From: a virus
IMG/VR virus record: IMGVR_UViG_3300030019_000090
Coordinates: 1 to 36,906 of that record
DNA length: 36,906 nt
Reading direction: 5' to 3' (one strand)
Both the position numbers and the translations under genes were made by a program. Positions 14,207-22,265 of this stretch are shown piece after piece; the stretch's first letter is position 1; every line of letters starts with the position of its first letter. Below the pieces are notes generated by a model, which saw only the letters and a list, made by a program, of their open reading frames with translations, ran no database searches and was not told where the DNA came from.

Positions 14207-15655
14207 ATGCCAGCGACTGCAAACCCTCTTCCGCTGTTCGGGCGCGGGTATGCGTCGAAGTCACCATCGGTCACGACGCAGCGTCTGATCAACGGATACC
14301 GCGACGTCGAGGTCGATCCGGATAAGACGGCGATGCCGATCTACGGCACGCCGGGCCTGACGCTGATCAACAGCGTGACCAATGGTCCGGTGCGCGGCGG
14401 CATCGTTCTGAACCTGGTGCAAGGCGGAGGAACCTATATCTTCCTGGTTGCCGGGACGAAGTTCTGGGCGATCAATCCCGCAGGCACGCTCGTCGACGGC
14501 GGCAACATCCTCAATGGATCCGGCCCCGTCTACTTCTCCTGGAACGGGACGCAGCTTTTCTTCGTCGACGGCAAGCAGGGGTGGATGTATCCGCCGTTCA
14601 CCGCGCCCCTCGCGCAGATCGTCGACGTCGACTTCCCGGTGCCGCCCGCGGGCCCGACGACGTGCACCTGGTTGGGCGGCTACTTCTTCGTCACCAAGGC
14701 CGGATCGAACAAGATCCAGATCTCGGCGCTCAACGATTGCACCTCCTGGAACGCGCTCGACTTCTTCAATGCGGAGACGGCGCCGGACAATGTCGTCCGC
14801 ATCGAGGCCGACCAGGGCGAGCTCGTACTCTTTTCCGATCGCACCGTGGAATGGTGGGCGCTGTCAGGCGACGCCGCGATCGTGCGGCGCGTCGGATCCT
14901 CCGGCATCGAGTGGGGCTGCGTCGCCGGCGAGACGGTGGCGAAGTTCTCCAACGGCCTGTGCTTCCTCGCGCAGAATCGCCAGGGTGAGGTGCAGGTCGG
15001 TGTGCTCGCCGGGCATCAGTTCAATGCCATCTCTGCGGATGATCCGGAGATCAACCATGAGCTCAACAACCGATCGCCGACGATCCTGGGCGCCGCGACC
15101 GCGTTCTCGTATTTCATGGACGGGCACTCCTTCTACCAGTTGAACTTCAGCGACGCGAGCTATCTGTACGACGACATGACGAAGTCCTGGTCGCGCGTTA
15201 CAAGCGGCACCTTCGGATCTCGCCACTACGCGAACCTGCGCCTCGCCTTCGCGCAGCAGCCTTATGTCGTCGACTACCGCAACGGCAACATCTACCTGCT
15301 CGACAAGACCAACTACACCGACAATGGCGACGTGCAGCAATTCGAGATCACGTCGAAGCACATCTTCAACGCCGGCAACGAGATCAGCGTCAACGAGCTC
15401 ACCGTCGAGATCGAGGCCGGCGACGGCCTGGCGACCGGACAAGGTTCGGATCCGCAGATCATGGTGTCCTGGTCGAAGGATGGCGGCCGCACCTGGGGCA
15501 ATGAGGTCTGGATGCCGATGGGCAAGATCGGCGAATACCGTCGGCGTGCGACGTTGCGCAACCTGGGCCGCGCTCGCGACTGGGCCTTCAAGTTCCGGAT
15601 CTCGGATCCGATTCCGCGCAAGCTCGTCAGCGCGGAGGTGATGCTTGAGCCCTAA
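14207..15655 (+). CDS. P22 gp10-like tail hub / packaged DNA stabilization protein
   Basis: The 482-residue length is close to that of P22 gp10 (472). Family features are the N-terminal QRLINGYRDVEVDPDKTAMP with IYGTPGLTL, beta-propeller-like repeats, and the central LVLFSDRTVEWWALSGD followed by GSSGIEWGCVAGETVA. A later DGHSFYQLNF and SYLYDDMTKSWSRV complete the pattern. In P22 gp10 forms the hexameric hub that plugs the tail and carries tailspikes. It follows the gp4-like and GroES-like genes and overlaps the next gene by one base. Confidence 0.85.
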   Translation: MPATANPLPLFGRGYASKSPSVTTQRLINGYRDVEVDPDKTAMPIYGTPGLTLINSVTNGPVRGGIVLNLVQGGGTYIFLVAGTKFWAINPAGTLVDGGNILNGSGPVYFSWNGTQLFFVDGKQGWMYPPFTAPLAQIVDVDFPVPPAGPTTCTWLGGYFFVTKAGSNKIQISALNDCTSWNALDFFNAETAPDNVVRIEADQGELVLFSDRTVEWWALSGDAAIVRRVGSSGIEWGCVAGETVAKFSNGLCFLAQNRQGEVQVGVLAGHQFNAISADDPEINHELNNRSPTILGAATAFSYFMDGHSFYQLNFSDASYLYDDMTKSWSRVTSGTFGSRHYANLRLAFAQQPYVVDYRNGNIYLLDKTNYTDNGDVQQFEITSKHIFNAGNEISVNELTVEIEAGDGLATGQGSDPQIMVSWSKDGGRTWGNEVWMPMGKIGEYRRRATLRNLGRARDWAFKFRISDPIPRKLVSAEVMLEP

Positions 15656-16512
15656 TGGCCGCGCCTCCTGTCTGGCGGATCACCGATGCCATCGTCAACG
15701 ACCGTTATGAGCTCGTCCGCTGGCTCGACGCGTTGCGAGCGTGGGTCGCGGGGATGGGCGGCGGCGGCGGATCGCCATCGAATCCGGTCAAGAGCGTCCA
15801 GTACAACAACGCCGGCGCCTTCGGTGGTGACGCCAACTTCCTCTGGGACAGCGGCACCGCGACGATTCAACTCACCGGCAACATCCTGTTCGCCGGCCTC
15901 GGTGAATCGATCCAGGCCAACACCTCAGATGCGGCCCAGGTCAATCGTTTCTGGTTCTCCAACTCGATCGCCAATGCCAACACCAACTGGGGCATCAAGC
16001 CGAACGGGACTGCAACGTCTGCTGTCATGCGCGCGCTCGGGAAGAGCGATCCAAGTGCCGCGCAGCAGATGCTGCAGGTGGGTCAAGCGGGATCGATCAG
16101 CATCTGGGATTACACGGTCCTCAATGCCGGGGCGCAGGGGACCGGTGAGATCCGTTTCGGTGGCGCCACGGCAGCTCAGTTCGATGAAACAGGCAACGCG
16201 CAATTCAAGAAGGGCCTCCAGCGGCCCGTCGTCGTCAAGAACGCGAATTACACGATCGTCGAGACTGACGATGTCATCTTCGCCGATGCGAGCGCGGGTA
16301 GCATCACGCTCACGCTCCCCGCTGCGAACATTGCGGGCGCGGGATTCACGCCAACCTACAAGATCAAGCGCAGCGACAATGTCGGAGCAAACACCGTGAC
16401 GATTGCGCGAGCCGGTGCTGACACCATTGACGGTGCGGCGACGTTCGTTCTTGGCGCATTGCAAGCGTGCGAATTGCAATCCGATGGCGCGACCGGTTGG
16501 GGAGTCTTCTGA
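15655..16512 (+). CDS. Tail fibre or tail appendage protein (285 aa)
   Basis: The start shares a base with the gp10-like stop (TAATG). A short helical N terminus and glycine stretch lead to SVQYNNAGAFGGDANFLWDS, a motif repeatedly seen in phage tail fibres and appendages. The C-terminal 100 residues (NANYTIVETDDVIFADAS, then ITLTLPAANIAGAGF and TVTIARAGADTIDGA) form a beta-rich domain that also recurs in fibre proteins. Position after the hub suggests attachment to it. In P22 this slot holds the needle gp26, but I see no long trimeric helix here. Confidence 0.72.
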   Translation: MAAPPVWRITDAIVNDRYELVRWLDALRAWVAGMGGGGGSPSNPVKSVQYNNAGAFGGDANFLWDSGTATIQLTGNILFAGLGESIQANTSDAAQVNRFWFSNSIANANTNWGIKPNGTATSAVMRALGKSDPSAAQQMLQVGQAGSISIWDYTVLNAGAQGTGEIRFGGATAAQFDETGNAQFKKGLQRPVVVKNANYTIVETDDVIFADASAGSITLTLPAANIAGAGFTPTYKIKRSDNVGANTVTIARAGADTIDGAATFVLGALQACELQSDGATGWGVF

Positions 16513-17489
16513 TGGACATCGGCCCCGGCTCCGCAGCGAACCAGATTCTCGCGTGGAATAACACCACGAAGATCTGGTATCCAGCGTCGAACGGAATCAT
16601 CGTCGGCCTCGTCGGCCCGTGGATTTGGGGCAGCGGGCGCGACGGGTCTGTTCATCTTGACGGCACGAATACTTTCAGTTTCGCCAGCAAGGCCGGAAGC
16701 GTTTACTCGCTCAATCGCAATGTCCACGCGACTGATATCACGCTCGATGCGGGCGTCACCGTCAAGACGCTCAACTGGCAAGTGTTCTGCCAGAACGATT
16801 GCGCCATCAATGGCAGTCTTAACAATGACGGAAACGCCGGTTCTGGTGCAAGCGGCGGCGGCGCTATCGCGTCGGGTTACTACACCGCAACTTCGGGTGC
16901 TGGTTCTACCGGTGTGTCTGGCAATGGAACAGCGGCGGTCACAGTAACGAATGCGGCTTGCAACAGCAACACCGGCGCAGCGGGACACGGGTCTGGCGTA
17001 AATACAGGTGCCGCAGCATCCGTCGCAACGGCACCGACTGCGACAGCGGGCGGGCTGGACATCATCTATTTTCTGAACACGGCGCTGATCGGAGACAACA
17101 AGCAAGGCGTCAACTGGATCACGGTCAATACCGGGCCGGGTGGATCGACCGGCGGCGGTGGTGGTGGCGGTGGCGCAGCAGGGACAAGCGGCGGTGGTGG
17201 CAGCGCTGCTGGTGTGATGGGTCTTTTCTCGCGGACAATCTCTGGCACCGGATCAATGACTGCGGACGGTGGCGCGGCTGGCCTTGGAGTTGCCGGTGTT
17301 ACATCAAACTGGGGCGGTAGCAATGGCGGTACGGGCGGACTGATCTGGGTCGCAACCACATCCAGCGGCTATGCTTCGACGGTAACAGTCCACGCGAACG
17401 GCGGCGCGAAATCGCTCGCGGTTGGTGGGGGCGCTGCGACTGATGGCAGCGACGGCGGCGCGGGCGTCGTGATCAACTTTTTCATGTGA
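16512..17489 (+). CDS. Glycine-rich tail fibre / adhesin candidate (325 aa)
   Basis: ATG 16512 overlaps the previous stop. The N-terminal 110 residues are beta-rich with TFSFASKAGSVYSLNRNVHA. The rest is dominated by glycine, alanine, serine and threonine, with an uninterrupted glycine run near residue 220 and blocks such as GGAAGLGVAGVTSNWGGSNG. Such sequences can fold as glycine-rich beta or polyglycine-II layers, as in the S16 gp38 adhesin. That comparison is based on composition only. It probably cooperates with the preceding fibre protein in host recognition. Confidence 0.65.
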   Translation: MDIGPGSAANQILAWNNTTKIWYPASNGIIVGLVGPWIWGSGRDGSVHLDGTNTFSFASKAGSVYSLNRNVHATDITLDAGVTVKTLNWQVFCQNDCAINGSLNNDGNAGSGASGGGAIASGYYTATSGAGSTGVSGNGTAAVTVTNAACNSNTGAAGHGSGVNTGAAASVATAPTATAGGLDIIYFLNTALIGDNKQGVNWITVNTGPGGSTGGGGGGGGAAGTSGGGGSAAGVMGLFSRTISGTGSMTADGGAAGLGVAGVTSNWGGSNGGTGGLIWVATTSSGYASTVTVHANGGAKSLAVGGGAATDGSDGGAGVVINFFM

Positions 17490-17492
17490 CCT

Positions 17493-18323
17493 ATGCCATC
17501 TCTCTCTGACATCTTTCAATACCTCGATCCCCGCACCGTCGGTGCGACGCAGGGGCCGAACGCGTGGGCGAGCGTGGCGCCAGGCACGCACATGGTGACG
17601 CGCTCGAACGAGAACGGCACCTGGCAGGAAGAGGTGCCGAACGACGCGACGACGCCGGGCGCGCTGACGATTGATCAGTCGAAGATCCCGTCCCAGTACC
17701 AGGGGTTGATCTCGCAATACACCGGGGCGCAAGGCGGATCTCAGGGCGACGTCGGCTATGACCTGTCGAAGCTGCCGAATAACGGCAACACCGCACTCGG
17801 CAACATCACGCAGATGTATTCGCTCGGCAGCGGCGCGAACCCGACGCTATACATGGCGGGCAACGGGCGCAAGCAGGATGCGGAGTCGGTGATGAATCGC
17901 AACCAGGTCACCTGGGATCCGAACTATGGATGGATCACCAGCAAGACCAACATCACGCACCCGAATCCGGAGGCGCAGTCGTGGATCGACAAGGTCGGCC
18001 AGGCCGGAATGATGGGCGCATCGCTGTTCATGGGCCCGCAGATGGCGCTCGCGTTCGGCGGCCTTAACGCGTTGCGACAAGGTGGCGAGACAGGCAATTG
18101 GAAGAACGCGGCGCTCGGTTTCGCGCCGTCGGTGTTGGGCTCCGCAGTCGGCGGCCTTGGTGGACTCAACAGCGGATGGTCGTTGCCGCCAGAGCTCACG
18201 CAGGCGCTGCAGTATGCGAAGACAGGGCAGGGGATCTACAATGCGGCGCGGAGCAACGATCCGATGCAGCAGGCGGGCACCCTGGCGGGCTTGTGGCGGA
18301 TGTTCAACGGTGGAGGTGGATGA
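17493..18323 (+). CDS. Virion-associated protein candidate, ejection module (276 aa)
   Basis: The gene opens the block that in P22-like phages encodes DNA-ejection proteins. The N-terminal half is polar (SQYQGLISQYTGAQGGSQGD). The C-terminal half has hydrophobic glycine- and alanine-rich stretches (AGMMGASLFMGPQMALAFGG, then ALGFAPSVLGSAVGGLGGL) that could contact membranes. No specific family recognised. It ends in overlap with the next gene. Confidence 0.62.
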   Translation: MPSLSDIFQYLDPRTVGATQGPNAWASVAPGTHMVTRSNENGTWQEEVPNDATTPGALTIDQSKIPSQYQGLISQYTGAQGGSQGDVGYDLSKLPNNGNTALGNITQMYSLGSGANPTLYMAGNGRKQDAESVMNRNQVTWDPNYGWITSKTNITHPNPEAQSWIDKVGQAGMMGASLFMGPQMALAFGGLNALRQGGETGNWKNAALGFAPSVLGSAVGGLGGLNSGWSLPPELTQALQYAKTGQGIYNAARSNDPMQQAGTLAGLWRMFNGGGG

Positions 18324-18934
18324 TGGATTACGGTTCGTTGTTTCAGCAACTCGCGGCGCAGGGTCGCGGCGGCCAACAGAGCTCGATGGGCGCGATGGGA
18401 GGCGGCGGCATGGGCATGCAGGATCCGGGACAGCAGGGTCAGGGACAGCAGGGCCCGGGACAGCAGGGTTCGCAGATGGGCGGCCTCATGTCCATTCTGC
18501 AGCGGCTGTTCAGCGGCGGCCAGGGCGGCGGCATGTTCGGCGCGCCGCAACAGGGCGCTCCTTCGATGGGCATGGGCGGCATGAATCCGTCCGCGGTGGG
18601 GCTGCGCGATCCGAATGCCGGCGCCGGTTGGGGCGGCCCGCAGACTGCGATGGGACCAGGCGGCCCGATCGGCGCGACCGCCGGTCCGTCCGGCATGAGC
18701 TCGTTCCCGGGCGCGCTGCAGTTCCTGGGCGGCCAGAATCCGGGCATGGGCGGCGCGATGGATCCTAATGCCGGCGGCGGCGCGAACCTGGGCGGCGGGA
18801 TGGGCATGATGCCAGGGCGCCGAATGTTTGCCGGCGGATCTCCCGGCTTTCGCGAGCAGCCGGGCATGATGAATCGCGGGGGCGGCATGAACACGACGCT
18901 CGCGCAACTGATGCAACGTGCGCGCGGCATGTGA
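18323..18934 (+). CDS. Low-complexity Gly/Met/Gln-rich protein (203 aa)
   Basis: The protein consists largely of glycine, methionine, glutamine, proline and alanine (for example GGGGMGMQDPGQQGQGQQGP). A short ordered segment (GLMSILQRLFSG) and a helical end (TTLAQLMQRARGM) break the pattern. ATG 18323 lies 6 bases after GGAGG and is preferred to ATG 18320. The reading frame is clean and neighbours are tightly spaced, so it is likely translated. It is probably a flexible minor virion or ejection protein. No family known to me. Confidence 0.6.
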   Translation: MDYGSLFQQLAAQGRGGQQSSMGAMGGGGMGMQDPGQQGQGQQGPGQQGSQMGGLMSILQRLFSGGQGGGMFGAPQQGAPSMGMGGMNPSAVGLRDPNAGAGWGGPQTAMGPGGPIGATAGPSGMSSFPGALQFLGGQNPGMGGAMDPNAGGGANLGGGMGMMPGRRMFAGGSPGFREQPGMMNRGGGMNTTLAQLMQRARGM

Positions 18935-18942
18935 GGTGAACG

Positions 18943-19572
18943 ATGGACTTCGGCGGATTTGATTACGGTGGCGACGGCGGCTATCAGCCGGGCGAGCCAG
19001 GTTATGACACCAGCGGCAGCACGCCTGGTTTCGACATCAACGACCCGACGCTCGGAGCGACAGACCAGAACTCGGGGATGATCGTCGACCCGTCGACAGG
19101 AGACGTCTACGACAAGGACGGCAACTTCGTCGGCAACATGAACGATTCGCAGTTCGGCGGCCCCGGCATGACGATGGGCGGAGGCGGCGGCGGGAATAGC
19201 AGCAGCAGCGCACTCTCCGCGCTGATGAAGCTCCTCGGCGGCGGCTCGAGCTTGCTGCCGCTCCTCGGCGCCGCGGGCATCGGCCTCGGTTCGTATCTGC
19301 AAGGGAAGGCGACGAACAAGGCAACGGGGCAGATGACCGACGCGGTGAAGCAAGCGAACGACGCGATCACCAAGATCCTCGGCGGCCAGTCGGCGGCATA
19401 TCAACCGTATGCCGACATGGGCAAGGCCGCGACGGAACGGTTGACAGCGTTGGGCCCAAGCAACATCGCCGCGAACTTTTCTCCGCTCGCGTCGAAGTTC
19501 GGCCCGCTCGGCAATGGCCGCGGCATCGGCGGCCCGACGACGTTCTCCGGGCTGATGAACAAGGGAGGCTGA
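18943..19572 (+). CDS. DNA ejection protein candidate, first part of a split family (209 aa)
   Basis: The first 80 residues are glycine- and aspartate-rich. A hydrophobic stretch follows (LLGGGSSLLPLLGAAGIGLG). The segment from about 125 to 165 (AVKQANDAITKILGGQSAAY followed by QPYADMGKAATERL) matches the N-terminal half of a common phage internal virion protein. In that family it is normally followed in the same polypeptide by a DPGYQFR-type block. Here that block is in the next gene. It is likely packaged in the head and ejected with the DNA. Confidence 0.68.
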   Translation: MDFGGFDYGGDGGYQPGEPGYDTSGSTPGFDINDPTLGATDQNSGMIVDPSTGDVYDKDGNFVGNMNDSQFGGPGMTMGGGGGGNSSSSALSALMKLLGGGSSLLPLLGAAGIGLGSYLQGKATNKATGQMTDAVKQANDAITKILGGQSAAYQPYADMGKAATERLTALGPSNIAANFSPLASKFGPLGNGRGIGGPTTFSGLMNKGG

Positions 19573-19573
19573 C

Positions 19574-20611
19574 GTGACGGCACTCTCCACCCTGTACGAC
19601 CCGTCGCTGCTCGGCACGCCGGGATACGCGAACGGCACCATCCAGGGCGAGCAGTCGATCTACAACTGGATGCATGGCGGCCAAATGGATCCGGGCCTCA
19701 AGGCGGCCTCGGTCAACGACGCGTTCCATCTGAACAACCTCGGCGGCTCGCAGATCAACAACTATCTCGGCGGCGGCGGCTCCGGCTATGTCGCGGCATC
19801 GCCGCAGGATTACGGGTGGAAGTGGCAGAACAACCAATGGGTCGCGCCGCAGGGTGACACCTCCGGCATCACCTGGGATCCGGCATCGCAGCAGTTCAAG
19901 ACGGGGCAGAACTTCAACATCAACAACGTGGGCAACCCAGGCGCGCCGGCGCAAAACTCGGGCGGCGCACCAGGTGCGACGGGTGGCACCAATGCGGACG
20001 GGACAGCGATGACCAACGCGCAAGGAAGCGGGCAGGCCGTCTGGCCGACCTTCGGGCAGAACGATCAATATCAGTTCTCGCCGTCGGGCCAGTACAACGA
20101 TCCGTCTTATCAGTTTCGGATGGACGAAGGCATGCGGAATCTGATGTCGCAGAAGGCGGCGATGGGCGACCTCGGCACCGGGCAATCGCTGCGCGACATT
20201 ATGAATTACGGACAGAACGCGGCGAGCCAGGAGTACGGCAACGCGTACAACCGATTCAACCAGGATCGACAGTTCAACTATGGTGTGAGCACGGACGACC
20301 GCAACTTCGCAGCGAATCAGGCGAATATCGACCGCAACTTCGACTACACCGCGCAGACCGGCGATCGCGCCTATAACCTGCAGCAACTCGGGCTGATGGG
20401 TCAACTCGGACTCGGTGGCTTGCAGGGCCAGGGCTCCCTGCAATCGGCGCTCGCCGCGCTCCTCTCCGGCAACCTAAACACGATGGGCCAGATCCAGGGC
20501 AGCGGCACGATCGGCGGATCGAACGCGACCACCGGCGGCATTCAGCAGATCATCAACATGCTGCTCCAGCAGTCAACGTTGAATCGGTTTGCGCCGCAGC
20601 AAGGCGCGTAG
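19574..20611 (+). CDS. DNA ejection / internal virion protein candidate (345 aa)
   Basis: Translation starts at GTG 19574 after an AAGGGAGG ribosome site. The N-terminal half is polar and glycine-rich. The second half holds DPSYQFRMDEGMRNLMSQKA, then MGDLGTGQSLRDIMNYGQNA and EYGNAYNRFNQDRQ. This is the hallmark of a widespread family of internal virion proteins of short-tailed phages. A C-terminal glycine-, leucine- and glutamine-rich part follows. It probably works with the 209-residue protein before it, which carries the other half of the usual signature. Confidence 0.75.
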   Translation: MTALSTLYDPSLLGTPGYANGTIQGEQSIYNWMHGGQMDPGLKAASVNDAFHLNNLGGSQINNYLGGGGSGYVAASPQDYGWKWQNNQWVAPQGDTSGITWDPASQQFKTGQNFNINNVGNPGAPAQNSGGAPGATGGTNADGTAMTNAQGSGQAVWPTFGQNDQYQFSPSGQYNDPSYQFRMDEGMRNLMSQKAAMGDLGTGQSLRDIMNYGQNAASQEYGNAYNRFNQDRQFNYGVSTDDRNFAANQANIDRNFDYTAQTGDRAYNLQQLGLMGQLGLGGLQGQGSLQSALAALLSGNLNTMGQIQGSGTIGGSNATTGGIQQIINMLLQQSTLNRFAPQQGA

Positions 20612-20620
20612 GAGCTCGCG

Positions 20621-22264
20621 ATGCCGCAATACGCCGACCCAAGTGTCCTCCTGCAAGCGAAGGGGATCACGTTGCCTGGTCCGATGGATCTCGCGACGCA
20701 GGGTGTCACGCTGTCGAATCTGATGCAGCAGAACGAGGCCGGCGCGCTGACGCTGCAAGAGAAACGCGCTATGCTCGCCGCGTCGCAGGATCCGCGGATG
20801 ATGGCGCTCCTGTTCGGGGGCGCCTCGAGCTCGCCCGGCGGCGTGCCGAATTTCAGCGATGCGGACCTGGCGAAGTATGGGCCGGCGATCCCGCAACTGG
20901 CGAAGACCGGGCTCGAGTTCCAGAAGGGCTATGCCGACATCGACAAGTCGTCGGCGGAGGCGCTGAAGGCACGCAACGACGTGCAGACGCAGCGGATGCA
21001 GGCGCTCGCCAACTTCGCCTACTCCGGCGCGCGCGATCCGACGCAGGGCAACATCATCGGCTACCTGACGCTGTTCCGGCGCTCCGGCCTGCCGGAGGAT
21101 GCATTCGGTCCGCTGCCGGATACTTCCGCCACGCCGGAGGTGTGGGCGAAGTATTTCGCCGGCGCCGCGAGCTCGATGACGAGCGCACCGGAGCAGACCG
21201 GCATCCCGAAGACCCAGGCGGAGACGAAGTACATCTCCGGGCCGCAGACGGCCGGCACGCAGGCGACGACGGCGAAGACGAATATCGAGGCCGGCCTGGC
21301 TCCGACGGAGACGAACATTCGCAGCTTCAGCGCGACGACGGCCCGCGGCCAACTCGAGAAGCCGGAGTTCTACACGGATCCGAATACCGGCGCGGACATG
21401 GTCCGGCAGACGGTGATGACGCCGCAGGGTCCAAAGCTCATCGTGCGGCCTGTCTACGGGGTCCAGGCGCCCGGCAGCGCGGGGGCGGGGGAGTCTATGC
21501 CTCCCGGCACCTCGTCCGGCGCTCCTGCGGCTCCTACGAGCGTCAGCGGGGCCCTGCCGCCGCGCTACCAGGACACCACCGCCGGCCCGCAGATTCCGTC
21601 GGCTGCGCCATCGGCGATGCCCGGTGCCGGGCAGAGAACCGTCCGGCCGCCAGTCGGACCGGTCGGCAGCGCCCAGGAAGGCGCCCCGAAGCCGCTGCAG
21701 ACGGGCGGCATGAGTCTCGCCCAGTCGGAGCAGACGAAGGAGACGGCGAAGGTCGTCGGGAACCTCACCAAGGAGATCCCGGCCGCGGTCGAGGCGAAGA
21801 ACACGATCGCCAACCTGCGCCAACTCGACTCCCAGGGGGTCTATGCCGGCGGCGTGCGCGGGAGCGAGTTCTTCAAGTCGCTCGCCAACGTCTGGGGCTC
21901 GATGCCGTTCGCCTCCGACAAGATGCGCGAGGAGCTCTCGAACACGCAGACCTGGGACACGCAGGCCGGCGAGCTCGTCTTCCAGAAGATCCAGTCGATG
22001 CCGGGGGCCTCGAGGGTCGCGGGCCCGCTGCTCAACTCGGTGAAGGGGATCAAGCCCAACACGCTGATGACCCCGCAGGCGCGCCAGCAGGTCTACGACC
22101 TCATCGATCGCCTGCTCGACATCCAGATCGGCATGGCGAAGCAGTCGGCGAGCGTCAGCGCAGCCCCTGGCGCGACCAACCTCAATGCGATGCCGGACAC
22201 GGTGCCGCAGCCGCCGAAGGTGATCCGCCATCCGAATGGCGTGCTCGAGATCACCACGGACTGA
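20621..22264 (+). CDS. Ejection protein candidate (547 aa), P22 gp20-like position
   Basis: ATG 20621 has GGAG upstream. The N-terminal 250 residues are mainly helical and glutamine- and alanine-rich (ALTLQEKRAMLAASQDPRMM). A proline- and serine-rich linker lies around residues 290-365. The last 180 residues are helical again (EAKNTIANLRQLDSQGVYAG, then GPLLNSVKGIKPNTLMTPQA). Size and place match the P22 injection proteins gp20 or gp16. I cannot align it to a named family. Confidence 0.66.
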   Translation: MPQYADPSVLLQAKGITLPGPMDLATQGVTLSNLMQQNEAGALTLQEKRAMLAASQDPRMMALLFGGASSSPGGVPNFSDADLAKYGPAIPQLAKTGLEFQKGYADIDKSSAEALKARNDVQTQRMQALANFAYSGARDPTQGNIIGYLTLFRRSGLPEDAFGPLPDTSATPEVWAKYFAGAASSMTSAPEQTGIPKTQAETKYISGPQTAGTQATTAKTNIEAGLAPTETNIRSFSATTARGQLEKPEFYTDPNTGADMVRQTVMTPQGPKLIVRPVYGVQAPGSAGAGESMPPGTSSGAPAAPTSVSGALPPRYQDTTAGPQIPSAAPSAMPGAGQRTVRPPVGPVGSAQEGAPKPLQTGGMSLAQSEQTKETAKVVGNLTKEIPAAVEAKNTIANLRQLDSQGVYAGGVRGSEFFKSLANVWGSMPFASDKMREELSNTQTWDTQAGELVFQKIQSMPGASRVAGPLLNSVKGIKPNTLMTPQARQQVYDLIDRLLDIQIGMAKQSASVSAAPGATNLNAMPDTVPQPPKVIRHPNGVLEITTD

Positions 22265-22265
22265 C

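Noticed and set aside
17145-17215. Short GGC/GGT repeats as a possible microsatellite or CRISPR-like array
   Set aside because: They simply encode the glycine run of the fibre-like protein, without regular spacers.
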